From positions 32,150,767 through 32,214,766 of the forward strand of contig NC_049980.1 of NCBI RefSeq assembly GCF_000003815.2: 64,000 bases of DNA, read 5' to 3'. Origin of the DNA: Branchiostoma floridae. Lineage: Eukaryota > Chordata > Leptocardii > Amphioxiformes > Branchiostomatidae. Position 1 is the first letter of the stretch; each line of letters opens with the position of its first letter. This document shows, piece after piece, positions 39,401-55,393 of this stretch. The position numbers were made by a program, and so were the translations under genes. The notes under the pieces were generated by a model. That model was not told the DNA's origin. It saw nothing but the letters and a program-made list of their open reading frames with translations, and made no database searches.

Positions 39401-42400
39401 GGGGACTTATGCAGGCTTAAGTGCGTATTACATATATATATGTGCCTTGTGTAGAAATAAGGGAATCACAGAATCTGACCTGATCAAAGTCCGTTTGGAA
39501 GATGCCACCTAAAGTGTTGTACGCGTGGTGAGAGTAGACGTTTGTACCGCCATTAGCCACCACGAGCAGAATCATCACGATCACGAAGAAGCCGACAACC
39601 TCTTGTATCACATTGGCAGAATGTTTTCTTGTCTCTTCCTTCTTCTTTCGCTCTTTCTGTGATTCTGCATCCGACTTGTGATGCTTCGAGAGAGCCATAT
39701 GTAGCTGCTGTTTAGCCACTAGTAAAAATGATAGATGTACACAGATTTTAGCCAAAGGAATCCCCAAATTCACTTCAGTGTTGATATTGAATAACACAGA
39801 TATGAACAAACCAAAATTGCAAGTAGTTCTGATGCCATGCTTTCAGCATCTATCTCATTGCTAGATTAAAAAAAATGCCAGAACACAAATCGATGATGGC
39901 CGAAGTACTTTTTAAGTGCACATACTTCCATGCCGTTTACACAACGTTGACAGGTCTACAAGTACATTGACGGACTAATCGGGTAAAATCATGAGTCTAA
40001 TAGAGTAAAAAGTGATTCTACTAGATTCTGTTTTGAACATAATGATATTCAACGTCAATTAACAGCCTCTCAGCTGGCAGGACTTGGCACCCACGGATTC
40101 TGATACTAGTATCATACTACAAAGTGTTACAAACCTCTCATGGTCGCACGGTGAGATATCCAGGCAAACAGGCCGTCTTCTGACGGACTGGAATCATCCA
40201 CGTCAATGTTTTGTCTGACGTGGTCATCCTGCGTCGATGCCACCGCGGCTTTCTTACAGATAAAGGACACCAGGGCAGAGACAGCCAGTATCTGCGGGAG
40301 GAGCAAAGACAATGGTGGCGTAAATGTGGTGAAGCCTGCCGTGAACACAATTCACTGACTAAATAGTAACAAATGAAGTCTGTGGTGCCAAAAGAAGGTT
40401 CTAGACAGTTTGACAGATAAAAATGCATGACTTCCTCCTCTTAGTTTCGTTTCTTTGAGATCCCCTTCAAAATCCAATTACAAAGGTTCCTCTAGGGCAC
40501 CACAAGAACGATGACACATGAACAGGCAGCTCTTACCTTGACTGGCTCAATTACAAAGACATCTTGCACGAAGGACATCAAGAATGTCTTCAGCCACGCG
40601 TTTGCCTTCTCAGGTCCCCACTCCAGGCTGTAGAGAATGGTGAGGAACGCCGATACGCAGCAGACAAGGACCAGGACTGACCAGGCCAGGTACACAAACC
40701 CGTGGGGAAGAAATTGGGAAGATGACCGTGTTTTCGAAAGCAAAGATTTTGCGTCTTCTTTCTCTGCAACATATACTGAATTCTTGCCTGTTTGCTTCTT
40801 TTCTTTGCACCGGTTGAAGAGCTGGATGAGGAGCACGTTTACTGGGAGGACACACAGGGACGTCATTGTGCTGACGTATAACTCATGAAGGGTAAAGGAA
40901 ACTATCCCAAGATTCACCACTGTCGTCTGATCCACATTGTCTTCCGTTTTGTACCACATGGCGTTGGCAATCATGGTGGTGTAGATGATACACAGTCCAC
41001 ATGAGAGACGTTGGACCTTACTGAAATGGCTTCCGCTGGAGCAGAATAAGGTGGAGAGCCAGATGTGCTCATTTCTAAAATCGCGGGCTGCCTTTGTAGT
41101 GAAAAGATGTAGGGACGACAGATCTTGCTCTGTTGAAGCAGGAAGAATCCGGTTGATTCTACCGTCCCCGCGGTCCAGTGACAGCCAATCGTTACAGAGA
41201 AAGCTGTTTCTGTATATTAAAAACAAAAAGCTTTGAGTTCAATGTACGTTAAGGCTGTAGTAAACGACCAATCTGGTCCATACGGACAGGTGATCACCTA
41301 GGGTGGGATTCTTGATAATGCTTGTGTCAATGGGAAATATTAACTAAGGGACCACCGAACATGATCACATTGAGTGTTGAGCTGATCACTTGTACAGGTT
41401 TGACCTGTACTTGAACTTAACATGGACTGAACAGGTAAAAATGTTATTTTCATTATTTCCAATTTGTACGTGCAAATAATGCATTCCGTAAACGTTATTG
41501 CGCTCGAAAACATAAATCATATCTCAATTGTACTCACGTGTCTCCTGACTGCAGATCCCGCACGATAACTTTATCTAGCTTCCAGGCCCTGTCATCGCCG
41601 CCCTGGTTGTCGTGCCAGATCTGAAGTCGATGAAGATCACCCAGACTTTCTTCTACAGCCATCAAGAAGATATCCACGCCACCAGCCTGGAAGGTCTAAG
41701 GTAGATAATGGTAAACGCTTAAGGGTGTAAATGGTTGATTTCAAACAACTTTGTGGAAAACGCCTGATGGCCTTGAATTTACTGTAATATAATTAAGGGC
41801 CAGCTTAAATATGCTCTACTATCGAATGACACACAGAATGTCAGGGTACACACAAAGCTTAGAGATGTTGTCACTACTGTGTAATTCTTCCACATATGTC
41901 TTTGTCATCTTGAGATATTGTGACCTTATAACCTCGTTCGCTGCGTGGTCAATAACAAGGAAAAAAACTGACAAAAAAGACCGTTCATGTTAATTAGGAA
42001 AAAGTCTTAGCAACTATATACGTCTAGCAAACAATATAATCATACAACAAACAACATAGCAATGTACAGCGTTATGTTGAATCCTTACCTCCGGGCCTTG
42101 CTTGAACACCCTAACTCCAGTACTCCCTTTGTCTCCAAACAATGAGAATGCCACGTTGGACTTGGTTCCAGACCCTCTGCCGTAACTGGTGTAAACCGTT
42201 ATCTTGTAATAGTATCTGTCCGTGGAGCGGTTGTCTGGTAGGCTATGGACAATCAACTGCCAAAGAAAAGACAACTATTTAGTAGGATTTTATCCCAAGT
42301 TAACCTACGTCTCTCATTGCGATAAATAACGCCAGTGGGTACATTAACATCGGGCTTGGAGGATCAGATCACGACACTTTCGATGGTTGACTAATGCACA

Positions 42401-45400
42401 TGTATTTGTTTTTGTGTATTACATGCTATATCATTGTGTCACGAAATTGTATATCAGTTGGATGAAATTGGAATATCTCATTATGTTCTCAGTCAAAGGA
42501 TGTTTTTCTTTATAATCTTACCTTCTTCATCCCGGATTTGTCCACTCTCCTTAGAAAGATGACCCCGACAAAGTACAGAGCTAATGTCGTCAGCACGGTG
42601 GCGAGGACCCCTGCGTTGTTCCCTATGTCCGCGAACTTGTCAAACACGGTGGTCAGGTCAATCGTGTTCGGCGCGGTGACAAAGCCAGCCCCAAATGCTG
42701 TCATGTGATTGCAGGCGCAGACAGTCTCGGTTATTGTGGAGGAAGGATGTACCTGGTGAGACGACATAGATGTTAATGAAAAGTTTGACTTCTTGACTCG
42801 AATTTTTGACCGGTTCTCTGGTTCTCCTCGGGTCCTGATGACTGAGGACCCCATTGCTCAGAAAACGTCACATTCGTATGAAATAAAACGCTTTCTTTCT
42901 GATACGAGTGCCTGCGTCCCGATCTTTCTCACCATTTCTGTTACGAATTAATGGTTATAGGCTATAAATGCGGAAGACCAGTTGCCCAGAAGCTGTAACA
43001 AAGTATAGGTTAGCGCGGCAATGATCAGAAACGTATTCCTTCATACGCCGATGAAGGTTAGACATCCTGGTAAAAAGATACCCCAAAGAGCAATTACTCA
43101 AGCAGCTGGATATGATTTTGGAAGCAGTCGGACATTTATATAGTTTCCACTATATTTCGTCAGTGACACTGAAAAGATCTGGTAGAAACAGGTTTTATAC
43201 CTTGCTATGAATTGATATGCAAATGAGCTTAAGACAGTTTTTTTGGTTGAGCGCTAAATCACAAGTACCAGAGAGTTCAATGCGTATGCCCCGTTTCCCG
43301 ATGAGGATGGGATTGTACATTCTATCATATATATATTAGTTAGCTACCTATAGGGTATAAAGCCTGTTTCTACAAAATCTCTTCAGTGTCACTGACGAAA
43401 GATAGTGGATGTTATCTGAAACGTCTGACCGTTTCCAAAACCATATCCGGTTGCTTGAGTAATTGCCTTTTGGTGCGCTTTCTTTCACATTTGGCTACTA
43501 GGTTGCGAAAGCATCGGAACCGATGAATGTGTGAGTAACGACAACATTGACACAAATGACCATGGCCAAAAGATCTTACTCTACATCAAATCTTACCGTG
43601 CATCCGTTGGGAAGCCAGTTCTCTGTGTCCTCCGCCCAATAACGACAGCTCAGACGCAGCACCTTCAGGCTGTAGAACTGGGTCCCATTCAGGCTTAAAC
43701 CGGACTGATCAGCGGGGTCCACAAGAAGTACACCGTCATCGACTGCATCTTGGTAGACATCGTCCATACCTAGATAGAAGTTGAAATGTGAATGCCATAA
43801 AACATGATCATACATACAGTGAAACCTGTACAAGTACCTCTACATAAGGACCGCCTGGCCAATGTAACCACTGTTTTCTTTGGCATAAGCATAAAGAATC
43901 CTGTCAAAGTAACCAATTGTCCACATAGACCAGGTTGTTTCAGTCCTCTGGGTGTTCGTCGTGGGCACTCTTTACATGCTGAAGTATCCTCTTCCTATTG
44001 TTACTCTGCATACAATAGTACAATACCAATGCTACGATACACAGGTCATGTAACTGCCATCGTTCCCACTTTTTATAGATGAATGTGTTTCACCCGCCGA
44101 CCTATTCCTACTAGCTCTGCCACCCTATTGATCACTCCGATTTTTTCAGTTGATCTTACTACAACAGCCGATCTACCCGCTCAGCTTATTTTGATGAACG
44201 TTGTACAAAATAGGGGTTATTCTTACCAGCAACCTCGACTCCGACAGAATACTTTCCGGTATGATTCTTTCCCGACACGAAAAACATGACAGACCGAGAC
44301 TCAGGAGCGCCATGATGGGAGGCAGTCGGTTTCCAGTCCTGCCAGGTCAAACATACTTCACAGTTTTTACTATGGGCCAAGCCTTCCCCTCTCCCGAACA
44401 CGGATATTCTGGAACTCCTGTTCAGGGCAGTGACTTGGACGACGAAAGCATCGTCTACGTCTGAGATGTTGAACGCATGGTGCACCACGCTCCCATTGCC
44501 GGTGGAATCTACTTCATGAACCAGTCCACTGAAAGAGTAGTCTCCATTGGTGGCGATAGAGATCAGGATATCCTCTTCTGTGTCTGTTATTTCCTCAGTG
44601 GACACGGTCGATGGTATCACAGAGATGTCGTAGACACCAGAGTTGATGATGTTTGAGTTGTTTCCCCACGTGAAAGGGTTGTCATGGTAACAGATGAGCT
44701 GAGGAAAAAGCAAGAGATGTTCGATGTGAACATATAAGGAAACCGTTTACATAATGTAAACGATGTAAATTAAATAACAGCAATTTTGATTGAATGATTC
44801 TTGACAAACATTATACTATGTATACATTACCTGTCGTATTCTCTATTTGCACTATTCGACAAGCGAGGAATGTGCTCAGTGTCAGGGAATTGAAATTCAT
44901 ATTGATATAAATATTTTAAAACACAAACTGATAATACATGTATTTGTTACCTAATACATTGCACTAAATTGTCCACACGACAGTCGTCAAGCGTGGAATA
45001 TACAGAGTGTTGTAAGGGGGTCCAAGGAGAAGGTGCCACATACCTTGGCATCAATATACCTGGGCTGAAACCCTTTAAACAGTTTGTCAGCGGAGGGAAA
45101 GGCAATGTTCACGCCTGTGTCGTTTAATCGATCATCTGCCAGATCCTTTCCATGGATTCTCTGTACTTGCAAACAGAGGCCTTCGGTGTCGATGCGTATT
45201 GCTGGACCACCTGGCGTCAGCTCTCTTCTCAGACGGTCCGCCATAACGTTCAGCGTCCTTCTTCCGCGTGCGACAACGGCTCGTTTCTGCAAATTGGCAT
45301 AGAGAAGCATAATGTAGATCATCATGAAGAGCTTCACAATTTTTAAATGCATAAAGAGGAAATCCACTTGATGGAAGGTACAACGCCACAGCAAACAAAT

Positions 45401-48400
45401 AGGAAATTGATTTTACCATTTGGTCACGTTCTGACTTCATTTGTCTCTCCCGATCTTCTCTCTCTTCAGGTGACAAAACGTCATCATTGGTGATCGAGTC
45501 GTCCTCTGTCTGACTTCCTCTGCTCTGTGCTTCATAGAAGAGGTGCCCAGCCGAGCGTACCATGTCTGAATCACAACCGAACATTGTTAGGGTCGTGGGT
45601 ACAAAACCGGGCACAGGGGTGGCGAAAGTGGAAAGAGTGGATTACTGTAAAATGGACTGGCCATATCTCTGCCACTGAAACACTGAGTCGCATATGCCAC
45701 ACTACAGGACCGGGTAATCGTATAGATAACGTTGTAATTTAGTCAGCTAAAATCTTAGAATCTGAATCTACGGAAAGAAAGTCCAGACACTTCAGCTTTC
45801 AGTCCTTTACAAAATACATCCATTCTTTTCTTTCAAGATGCAGAATTTCAAACTTCTACAAGGAGGGGGAATCAGAGGAACGTGGATGTTCCCATCTTGG
45901 ATGATTTTTGTTTCAATATTTCACATGTCATTTATGTTTCAAGTTATGCTTTGTGTTGACACATTTGTTACTATCAGCAGTTATTGTTATAAATTCCTTT
46001 CCATTCGTTTTCATTGAAATTTTGATGTTGGGTTTGTTCAGAATAAAAACAAAAAACTGTAACGAATCTTGTGGCTAATCAATCCTATATCTTGGACCAG
46101 GATATCATCTTACCTGTACTGATGCGCGTCACGTCTTTCGTCGTCACTGCTTTTCTCGCAAGGTCATAGTTCAGGTTGTCCAGAACAGTGATGTAGGAAA
46201 GCTACAGATGCAAACAACAGCATTGAGGAAAACAATATTCATGTGTATATAACGACCGAAATAGAATTTGCTGTGCCTTACATATACATCAGCTAGACAT
46301 ACTACTAGTATCTACGCCAAGTGCAGAACAACGTGGCGAGAACTGTCTGAACTGTCTGTAGCCGCCACGCATGATGCAAGCGAACGATTGATTGATTGAG
46401 ACATACATTTCCACATGCCACTTCCTATCGTCGCCTATAGCTCAATGTGGCGAACTTAAAAGCCAACGCTAAGGACTTGAAAGATTTTAGAGCTTAATAA
46501 GGTCAATATGAAAGTTTTTGATTGAACGACAAAACGGACCTGTTCTTCCAATGTCTTGTAGCTACACGCTTTCATCACAGCATCACATAACTGGGCAAGG
46601 ACGCCGGTAGCATTTGTGGTCCCCAATCGCTCTGATGCAGATTTCAGTGTTTCCAGAGCTTGTTTGCAGGCCTGATTTCATAGTCATGAAGGGTATAAAG
46701 CAATAAGCATTTAATTAAATGGATATGTGAATAAACAAAGAGCATTATTGTTTAAAGGCAAACTACAAACCTTCAGTGACTAGATCAGACAACAACGTTA
46801 ACCTGGCTATTTACTCACGTTGTCGGTCAGCGTTCTCGCGTTATTGGCCAATGTCCTGTCAGCACTCCCAGGAATAACAGGGCGGTCATCCAAGTCCTAT
46901 TGCGGCAAACGTACATATTACAGGTTTAAAATATGAAACTCGATGCTACAAACAGATTTGTATATACATGTATCTCTAGATGTCGCAACTCTCATAATGC
47001 AAAGATAGGCAAATATATCAAATACTGTTTCGTTTTTAGAAAGAATACCGAAACTCATGATTTGCCCAACTCGATTGTAGCACTATATCAAAGACTTGTA
47101 TTAGCCCTTATTGTTATGTTAATTTGGATGTTAAGTTTTATTCCATACATCTATTTTGTATTTTTTTGTAGTTGTTGCCATACATTGTACTATGTACAAT
47201 TGTCGTGCAATTACGTTCTTCACAAGTGGATTAACATGATTTGTGTCACGGTTGCTTTATTTAGTATTAAAGGATTATTAGATATGAGTGTTAAAAGTGG
47301 TGGAAATGTTCTGGATAAGGCAATCTGTAAAATATTGACATTAGCACATTTATATCATCATTTTATACTTTGAGCCATTGAAAACGGCAAACAAGATGCT
47401 CGAGGATTCCTGATGAAAGATTGACTTTGTAGATTCCAATCTTAATGAGACTTTTTATTTTAAAGGAATCTTCCTGCGGCTTGTCTCTGCACCGTTTTTC
47501 TCCTCTCAGAGTATGAGATAATGACATAAATGTGTGGATACGGTGAGGTAGATTTCAATATAATACAGATTGCCTTCTCCAGAATATTTCCACATTTAAT
47601 GCCCTAATATTCCTTAGGTTACCTTTAAGGTAGACGTTTTTTTTAGTGAGGATACATTCTTCGCATTCACATAGTTACTATTGATATTCAACAATACTGA
47701 TACGATAATTCGTGGTGAACTTGACGCTTACCGGCTGCGTTTCTCCGGCTAGTGCTTCTACAAGTGCCGCTGGATCCGCTGCCGCGATGTTATTGACATC
47801 CACGTTATCAATGGCGGGGATGGCGAGACCTTCGACCATCGATGGTGGGAAAGTCTGAAAACCGCAGAACAGAAAAACGCATTCAACAACTGCAAGGTAT
47901 CTGGCTCATAACTAATCTCCAAGCAGATCTTACTGTGGCATAAGATAGTATCATAAGTTTGGGAAGAAGTGATCAATGAAACTCCTCTGCCGGCTAAACT
48001 TCTTCCCAAGCTTATGTCAAGTTATGATATTATCTTATGCCACAGCTAGATCTGCTTGGAGATTAGCTCATAGTGCAGAGGCCCTGGGTTGGCATCCTGT
48101 CATGCTACCAATTTTGTGCTGTTGGAAAGGGTACTTTACACGACTTTCTTCACTCCACCCAGGGGTAACAATGGGTACCTCGATTGTGGAGGCAAAAGGC
48201 GGTGGGAGGAGAGCTTTGCCTTTAAATACTATTGTCTAAGGTTGGGTTGGGGGATAGTAGTGGCCAGGATCTCTTACCGCTCCCTCCCCTAAGTGAACTA
48301 CTGCCCCGACCCAACCTCTGCTTGGAGAATTTGAATACCTTGCTCACTACCCTTTCAGCCCTTTCAATAAGGCTAAGGACTACCTTGACCTTATCAAGCT

Positions 48401-51400
48401 CGTTATTTGTATGTGTCACTATTATGTGCTGTGCCACATTGGTCTGTTCATAAGCAAACAAAAACAAAAACACGGGGTGTTAGTTCCTGCACTTATCCGT
48501 AGAGCTGGTAAGTACAGACATGCAAGTACTTTATAGATTATGGTACAAAAGTAATTGTTGATTTTTTGTTCACAATCCGGTTGGATATAGATACTGCATG
48601 ATAACGATAGAGCATTATAAGTCTTATAACAATATTACCTCACTCGTGTCTACGTCGTCGGCTACGGACGCGTCGGAGAGACTCTGGTCTGACTGACCTG
48701 AANNNNNNNNNNNNNNNNNNNNNNNNNNNNNNNNNNNNNNNNNNNNNNNNNNNNNNNNNNNNNNNNNNNNNNNNNNNNNNNNNNNNNNNNNNNNNNNNNN
48801 NNNNNNNNNNNNNNNNNNNNNNNNNNNNNNNNNNNNNNNNNNNNNNNNNNNNNNNNNNNNNNNNNNNNNNNNNNNNNNNNNNNNNNNNNNNNNNNNNNNN
48901 NNNNNNNNNNNNNNNNNNNNNNNNNNNNNNNNNNNNNNNNNNNNNNNNNNNNNNNNNNNNNNNNNNNNNNNNNNNNNNNNNNNNNNNNNNNNNNNNNNNN
49001 NNNNNNNNNNNNNNNNNNNNNNNNNNNNNNNNNNNNNNNNNNNNNNNNNNNNNNNNNNNNNNNNNNNNNNNNNNNNNNNNNNNNNNNNNNNNNNNNNNNN
49101 NNNNNNNNNNNNNNNNNNNNNNNNNNNNNNNNNNNNNNNNNNNNNNNNNNNNNNNNNNNNNNNNNNNNNNNNNNNNNNNNNNNNNNNNNNNNNNNNNNNN
49201 NNNNNNNNNNNNNNNNNNNNNNNNNNNNNNNNNNNNNNNNNNNNNNNNNNNNNNNNNNNNNNNNNNNNNNNNNNNNNNNNNNNNNNNNNNNNNNNNNNNN
49301 NNNNNNNNNNNNNNNNNNNNNNNNNNNNNNNNNNNNNNNNNNNNNNNNNNNNNNNNNNNNNNNNNNNNNNNNNNNNNNNNNNNNNNNNNNNNNNNNNNNN
49401 NNNNNNNNNNNNNNNNNNNNNNNNNNNNNNNNNNNNNNNNNNNNNNNNNNNNNNNNNNNNNNNNNNNNNNNNNNNNNNNNNNNNNNNNNNNNNNNNNNNN
49501 NNNNNNNNNNNNNNNNNNNNNNNNNNNNNNNNNNNNNNNNNNNNNNNNNNNNNNNNNNNNNNNNNNNNNNNNNNNNNNNNNNNNNNNNNNNNNNNNNNNN
49601 NNNNNNNNNNNNNNNNNNNNNNNNNNNNNNNNNNNNNNNNNNNNNNNNNNNNNNNNNNNNNNNNNNNNNNNNNNNNCTCATTTGGGTGTGCTAATGTTTC
49701 TTTGTACTTCCTTGTATTGAAAAGTGATGAATAGATATGATTTCCACTGGCGTTACAGTTTGCTCCGTGGCAGGCCGATCAGGCAAACAATAAATAAACT
49801 TGAAAGTTCATGAACAGAGACGGTGGGCGCCGTAGACTTCCTGCAACCTATGATGCATTGGGTCACGTGTTCTATCTGCATAACGTGACGTCACGACAGC
49901 AGTGGATTGTCCATTCCTTGACAAAGACTGGTGCTGTCCAGTCGAAAATTTGGGTGAGTCCAATTTTTGTGTTGGATTTTACAGTTTAACTACTTTATAA
50001 TCAATTATCAATCAACCTGTAAACCAACCTTCAGCTTCTTCACTCGAACTGCTAATGACTTCAGATTCTTGTTGGGGGTTTTCGGATTCCAACGATTCAT
50101 AACTCTCTAGTGGCCCAAAGCCTCCAAACCCATCGTCGCTTAGCACATCCGATTCGGTACTTTGTTGAATTGCCTCTTGGCCTGGGTAGGAATGAAAGTC
50201 AATGCATTCATTACTTTGGAGGTTAGTGAAACGTTGAGACGACTTTGCTGTCGTCAACCTTATATCATCTTGTATTGATATTGACTCAACTATGCCTTAT
50301 AAGGATTATAAAGTATATGTACCAAGAAAGTCGATCTTACCTTCCGTTGTATCTGGCACGAAGTTCTCTGTCGTAGATCGTGCTCGTGTGGATAACGGCG
50401 TAGTAGCTAGAAAAGCATTTTTCAAATTGTCAGTTTTCACATATTGACGCAGATGAACTCACGATTGCTAAATCTTACACTGCAAGAGCTGTAGAGTGTC
50501 ACTAATATGAGGGTTAACTCCATCACACATTTATAATGCAAGTTGGGGTATATTTGCCGTAGTTATTGTAAAAATCATGTTTGGCGAAGGTATGAGGCTG
50601 AGTACTGAGTTGGCGACATTTTGCTTTATAAAACAACATGCAAAATGACTGCCTATTAAAACGACGACTTTACAGAACAATTGCCTTCAAAGTGCCCTTT
50701 TGAAGTTGTCAAGATTGGTGTTAGAGGGCAGGAAGATAAACCATTGGACACACTTACTAGTAGATTCTGTAGATGAAACGTCCGTAGACATTGATGTTTG
50801 CTGCACGGTAGCCGTTTCTGGGGCGGATGAAAAATAGATTGTCTCGCTGTACATTGACATCTGTGTTGATGTCTCTTGAGCTATAATGTCATTGTTTGAG
50901 ATTATACAGTCGGACTTTACTTCAGAAACGGATGCACTGTTTGGTGAGTTACTAAACAATCCGATGCAGGAAGACTTATATCTACGCTATTCTATTAACT
51001 TCACAATTTTGTGGCACATAGAGTAGCGTGTCAGAGTTGCTGGTAGATTTTTCTATCACAAAACAATGTAAGCCGATCTTGAGTTTGGCGATGTTAGCGA
51101 CCAAAGATTTGTTTTAAAACGGCGATGGTCATTATAGTTCATGGTGGCGCGTGCATACTGGAAAATCATGAAGGAGGCAATTTTCTCAGGTTCTTCTTAA
51201 GTTATGCATCAAACACATTTCCAAACCGGGGCCCGGCCGGGCAGCTTTCGGGAACGAAAAGTACAAAAACATAGTCAAACTAGAGTTCGACAAACACATC
51301 TCTTCGCCAAATAATCATGCCTTTATTTAAGACTTTAAGTTTAAGGTCTTATTCATGTATTACTAAATAGTAGCATGAACTGTTATCCTCACAAAGCCAG

Positions 51401-54400
51401 AAATGCATGTTCCCCAAAACAAGTCTGTGATCACAGATGACCTGGTACCATGCCTGGTCAATCAGAATTTCATGCCTTCCAGAGGTTTTGTCCCCAGTGT
51501 AACAGCGTCCAGCTCACAAGCTCCTCCAGCAAAACATCTGTGTAACAGCTGTGTCTATAGATATAGGTCAAAATGATATATACTGTATATATAGAAAACA
51601 GTTTATTTCTGTTAATTGGCCACTAATTACAACTAAATGCATCTTTTCATGTAGATTATTATCTAAAGTACATTTCAGCCCAAAACAATGCAAACAAGTT
51701 TGAAAGTCCTATCATGGAATTCAGTGGATTTCTGTACTTCCCTCATTAATTATGCAAATTAGCTGTTGATTTGAATAATTAGCATTACATTATGTAAGTC
51801 GTCACTTAGGCTATCTACCACTCAAAAATCACGACCACGGCATGTTCAGAACACAAGATGTAAAAAATTGAAGTTTTGCTGCAGTACCTTAGAAAGCCAC
51901 TAGGGGGCCCACTATCATACTCGACCTTCGTTATTTTGACCCCTACCCACCTACCAAATATTATCAGGATCCTTTCAAGGCTTCTCGAGTTATGCATTAC
52001 ACAAACAAACGGACGCACACACTCGGCCCGCTACCGTCCTAACGGAAAATGATATGCCAACTATTTTCAAACACAACCTTCCTTTCTGCAAACGCTACTC
52101 AAATACCAAATATCATGAAAATCCATACACAGATTCTTGAGTTATATGCTGTTGGAATGGATTTATGAACGTTCCTCATTAATTATGCAAATTATCTGCT
52201 GATTTGCATAATAAGTATTTCATTGTGTAAGTCATCACTCATTCTATCTACATACCAAAAATCCCGATGATCCGTCAACACGTTCTTGAGTTATTCTCGT
52301 CCAATGTTTGAAAGGAATTCGAAATCGGTGCCTGCAGTTCCCAAAAAGCCGCTAGGGGGTCCAAACTCACAGCACTTACTCTCTGTCCCAAGGGCTATCA
52401 ACAACTCAAAAATCATGACCACAGCCTGTCCAGAACACGAAGTGTATAATTTAAAAGTTTTGCTGCAGTACCTTAGGCAGCCACTAGAGGACCCATTATC
52501 GAACTTGACCTTCGTTTTCATGACACCCACCCACCTACCAAATAAGGGTTCAAGGGTTCTCGAGTTATCTTGCATACAGACAAACGCACTTACATACAAA
52601 TCCCGCTACAGCACCGTAGGTAAGAGCTAAGTAAACCATTTTCGCACTTGACCTTCCTCTCCAAAACCGCTACACACCTACCAAGTATCGTGAAAATCGC
52701 CCAGCTGCATTTTGACTTGTGCTGCCCAAAACAAACCCCCAAAACATACCAAGCTTGCTGCAGTACCGTAGGAAAACGCCAGGTAAACCGTTTTCTAAGT
52801 TGGGATTTCTTTTGACAACCGCTACACACCTACCAAAAATCACAAAGTTCCATCCACAATTTCTGGAGTTATTTGCTGTTGACCTACATACAGACCCAAG
52901 TCAGCAATCTCATACTCTTCTTGGCGAAGAGAATTAGTCATGAGCATGATTTGCATGTTAGACACTCGTTTCCGCAAACATCCCGGCCGGGACCCGTCTC
53001 TCGCTGTCAGGGCCTCCTGTTCTGAAACTGTTCTCAAATTCAAGAGATGGTAAACCGGTACGGGGCGGTACTGACTTGGGGTTGGAGAACAGCTTATTCT
53101 TATCATTAGGGTTCTAACCTGTTATCCACGGAACAGACACACCACTGCTAACGCCCGCATGACCGACGGCTTTGAGCCTGGCGGCGTAAGGCTGGAGAGG
53201 GGCTAGCCCGGTTAGATCCGCTGTTGTTAGGCTGTTGCTCAAGGAAATGTTTGCTGCCTCTGATGGAGAAAGGACCGGGATGAGCTCCAGCAGGTACGCC
53301 ACAACCTCGCCATCAGGCGCCGCCCAAACCAGAGTAGCGGAACGGTCCGTCACGGTCACGGCACGGAAATCACGTGGGGAGTCCACGACTGTGATGAGAA
53401 TTTGAAATACTTGGAGATTACACAAAACGGTTCGAGATCGCATTATTCCTTTAAAAAAGCATTACGAAAACACGACTTAAGCATAGCGTTGATTCATTCG
53501 TTGAGTTGTGTCTGAGCCTGAAACGTCCTAGCAAACAAAGTCGCCCTTGAACGGTTTCTTCAACCTGTCATCCAGTTGGTAAGAAATCATATCACAATTA
53601 TGTTATGTCTTTACTACCACAGAGAACACCGCTCCACCTGGTTTGAGTAACAGTAATAAGTATATGGCAATTCCGTGCCCGAGGGCTAAATGAAAACAGC
53701 ACATTAAAATTGTATAAGGAGGGAGAAAAATGAGATTCATCAATAAGTCAACATAATAGAAACTAGAAAGGCCGACATTTGCTTGAGAGCAAATACAGCA
53801 TATTTCAGCCATCTCCCTCCCCATGCAACAATAGGCTATTTCAAAATCACCCATTTGAAAAATCACTTTTACTAATGACGGTTTAACCCAAAAATGAATC
53901 TTACAAAATTCCCCCGTTCAAGAATGGACTCCAGTGCACCCTATGTGAATTTTCACAATAGACCAGTCCAGAAATACTCCCACTGAAACCTTGGCCTTTT
54001 GAATAAGAAACCAAATCCAAAATTGAATTTAGCAAAAAAGGTCCCAGTGCATGAAAAGGTATAATAGACCAGTCTAAAAACACTTCCACTAAAAATTGAA
54101 TTTTGAATCATCACCCGTTCAAAACTGAATTTGAAAAAATCCCCCTTCCGTGTGCAAAAAATGGACTCTTCCATGTAAAGTAGAGCAGTCCAAAAATACA
54201 TCCGCTAAAATAGGACATAATCACTGAAGTCCAAAAAATGGATTTTTAAAAAAAGCCCCCTATATGCAAGAATGGACTCTTCCAGAACACCCATGTAAAA
54301 TTGCAAATTAGACCAGTCCAAAAATAACCCTACTGAAAGACTTTGACAAACTAGAAGTCACCAAAGTCCAAAATATGAATTTTGAAAAATCCCCCCTCCG

Positions 54401-55354
54401 TGCGAGAATAGAATCTTCCAGCACACATTCTGTAAAATTGCAAAATAGACCTGTCCAAAAATACATCCACTGAAAGACTTCACCAGTCCAATGATGAATT
54501 AAAAAAAATGAACCCCTCCGTGTAAGAATGGACTCTTCCAGATAACACCGGGCTCGCTGATTGGCTGCCAACCTCCCTATTTAGGATATAGATTCAGGCT
54601 AAGTGATTGGTTACCTATCTAATTAGATTAAATAGACATATATGCCAGTAGGTGCAATCTGCAGCTGGGGGTCAACGACCTTAAGGTCATTGACCCCTCT
54701 GGCTATTGGAAAATGACAAAACAATCCCCAAATATATCATTTTGACGTAGTCTATGACAAAAATTATACATGTGTCATTTGAATAAATATCTAGTGCACC
54801 CTTTTACCAAAATTTAGGTCATTTGGTTTTAAAACCAGAGCACAAGAGCCAAAAGTGTATTTTTTGGTCATAAAATGGCCAAATAATCGCAAAATTAAGC
54901 ATTTTGTTGTACTGTATACCTCAAGTGTTATTGAATCCATGTGCGCATATGTCTAGGGCACTCCTATACTAAATTTCAGGTCATCTGGTTCTAAAACCAA
55001 GGTACAGGAGCCAAAAGTGTCCTTTTTTGGTAAAAAAATGACCAAAAAATCGCAAAAATAAGCATTTCGTTATACTGTACACCAAAACTGATATTGAATC
55101 TATATGGGGGACTTATCAAGGCACATCTGTGCCAAATTTCAGCTAATTCGGTTATTATACCAGGGTACAGGGGGCCCAAATATACAGTTTTGGCCTTAAG
55201 ATGACCAAAAAACCTTAATAAAATCATTTAAGAGACAGATATGGAAAAAGTGAAAAAAACGTCCGAGGGTATTGGCCCACTCTACCCTTGTGCCAAATTT
55301 CAAGTCATTCGGTTGAGGAACAACGGAGATACCGTGTTCTGAAGATTTGACAGG

Positions 55355-55393
<39 letters not shown>

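Noticed and set aside
46933-47373. 146-residue open frame with hydrophobic stretches, antisense in gene B
   Set aside because: Its first part looks like the end of a LINE protein and the rest reads through the LINE 3' UTR. No independent gene evidence.
50818-50959. Extended 5' part of the stalk exon in gene B
   Set aside because: The open frame continues, but the acceptor aligned with gene A is at 50819-50818, and no in-phase acceptor further upstream was convincing.
53901-54571. Three overlapping frames with repeated FWTGLL
   Set aside because: By-products of the ~120-bp tandem repeat with no start context or known domain.
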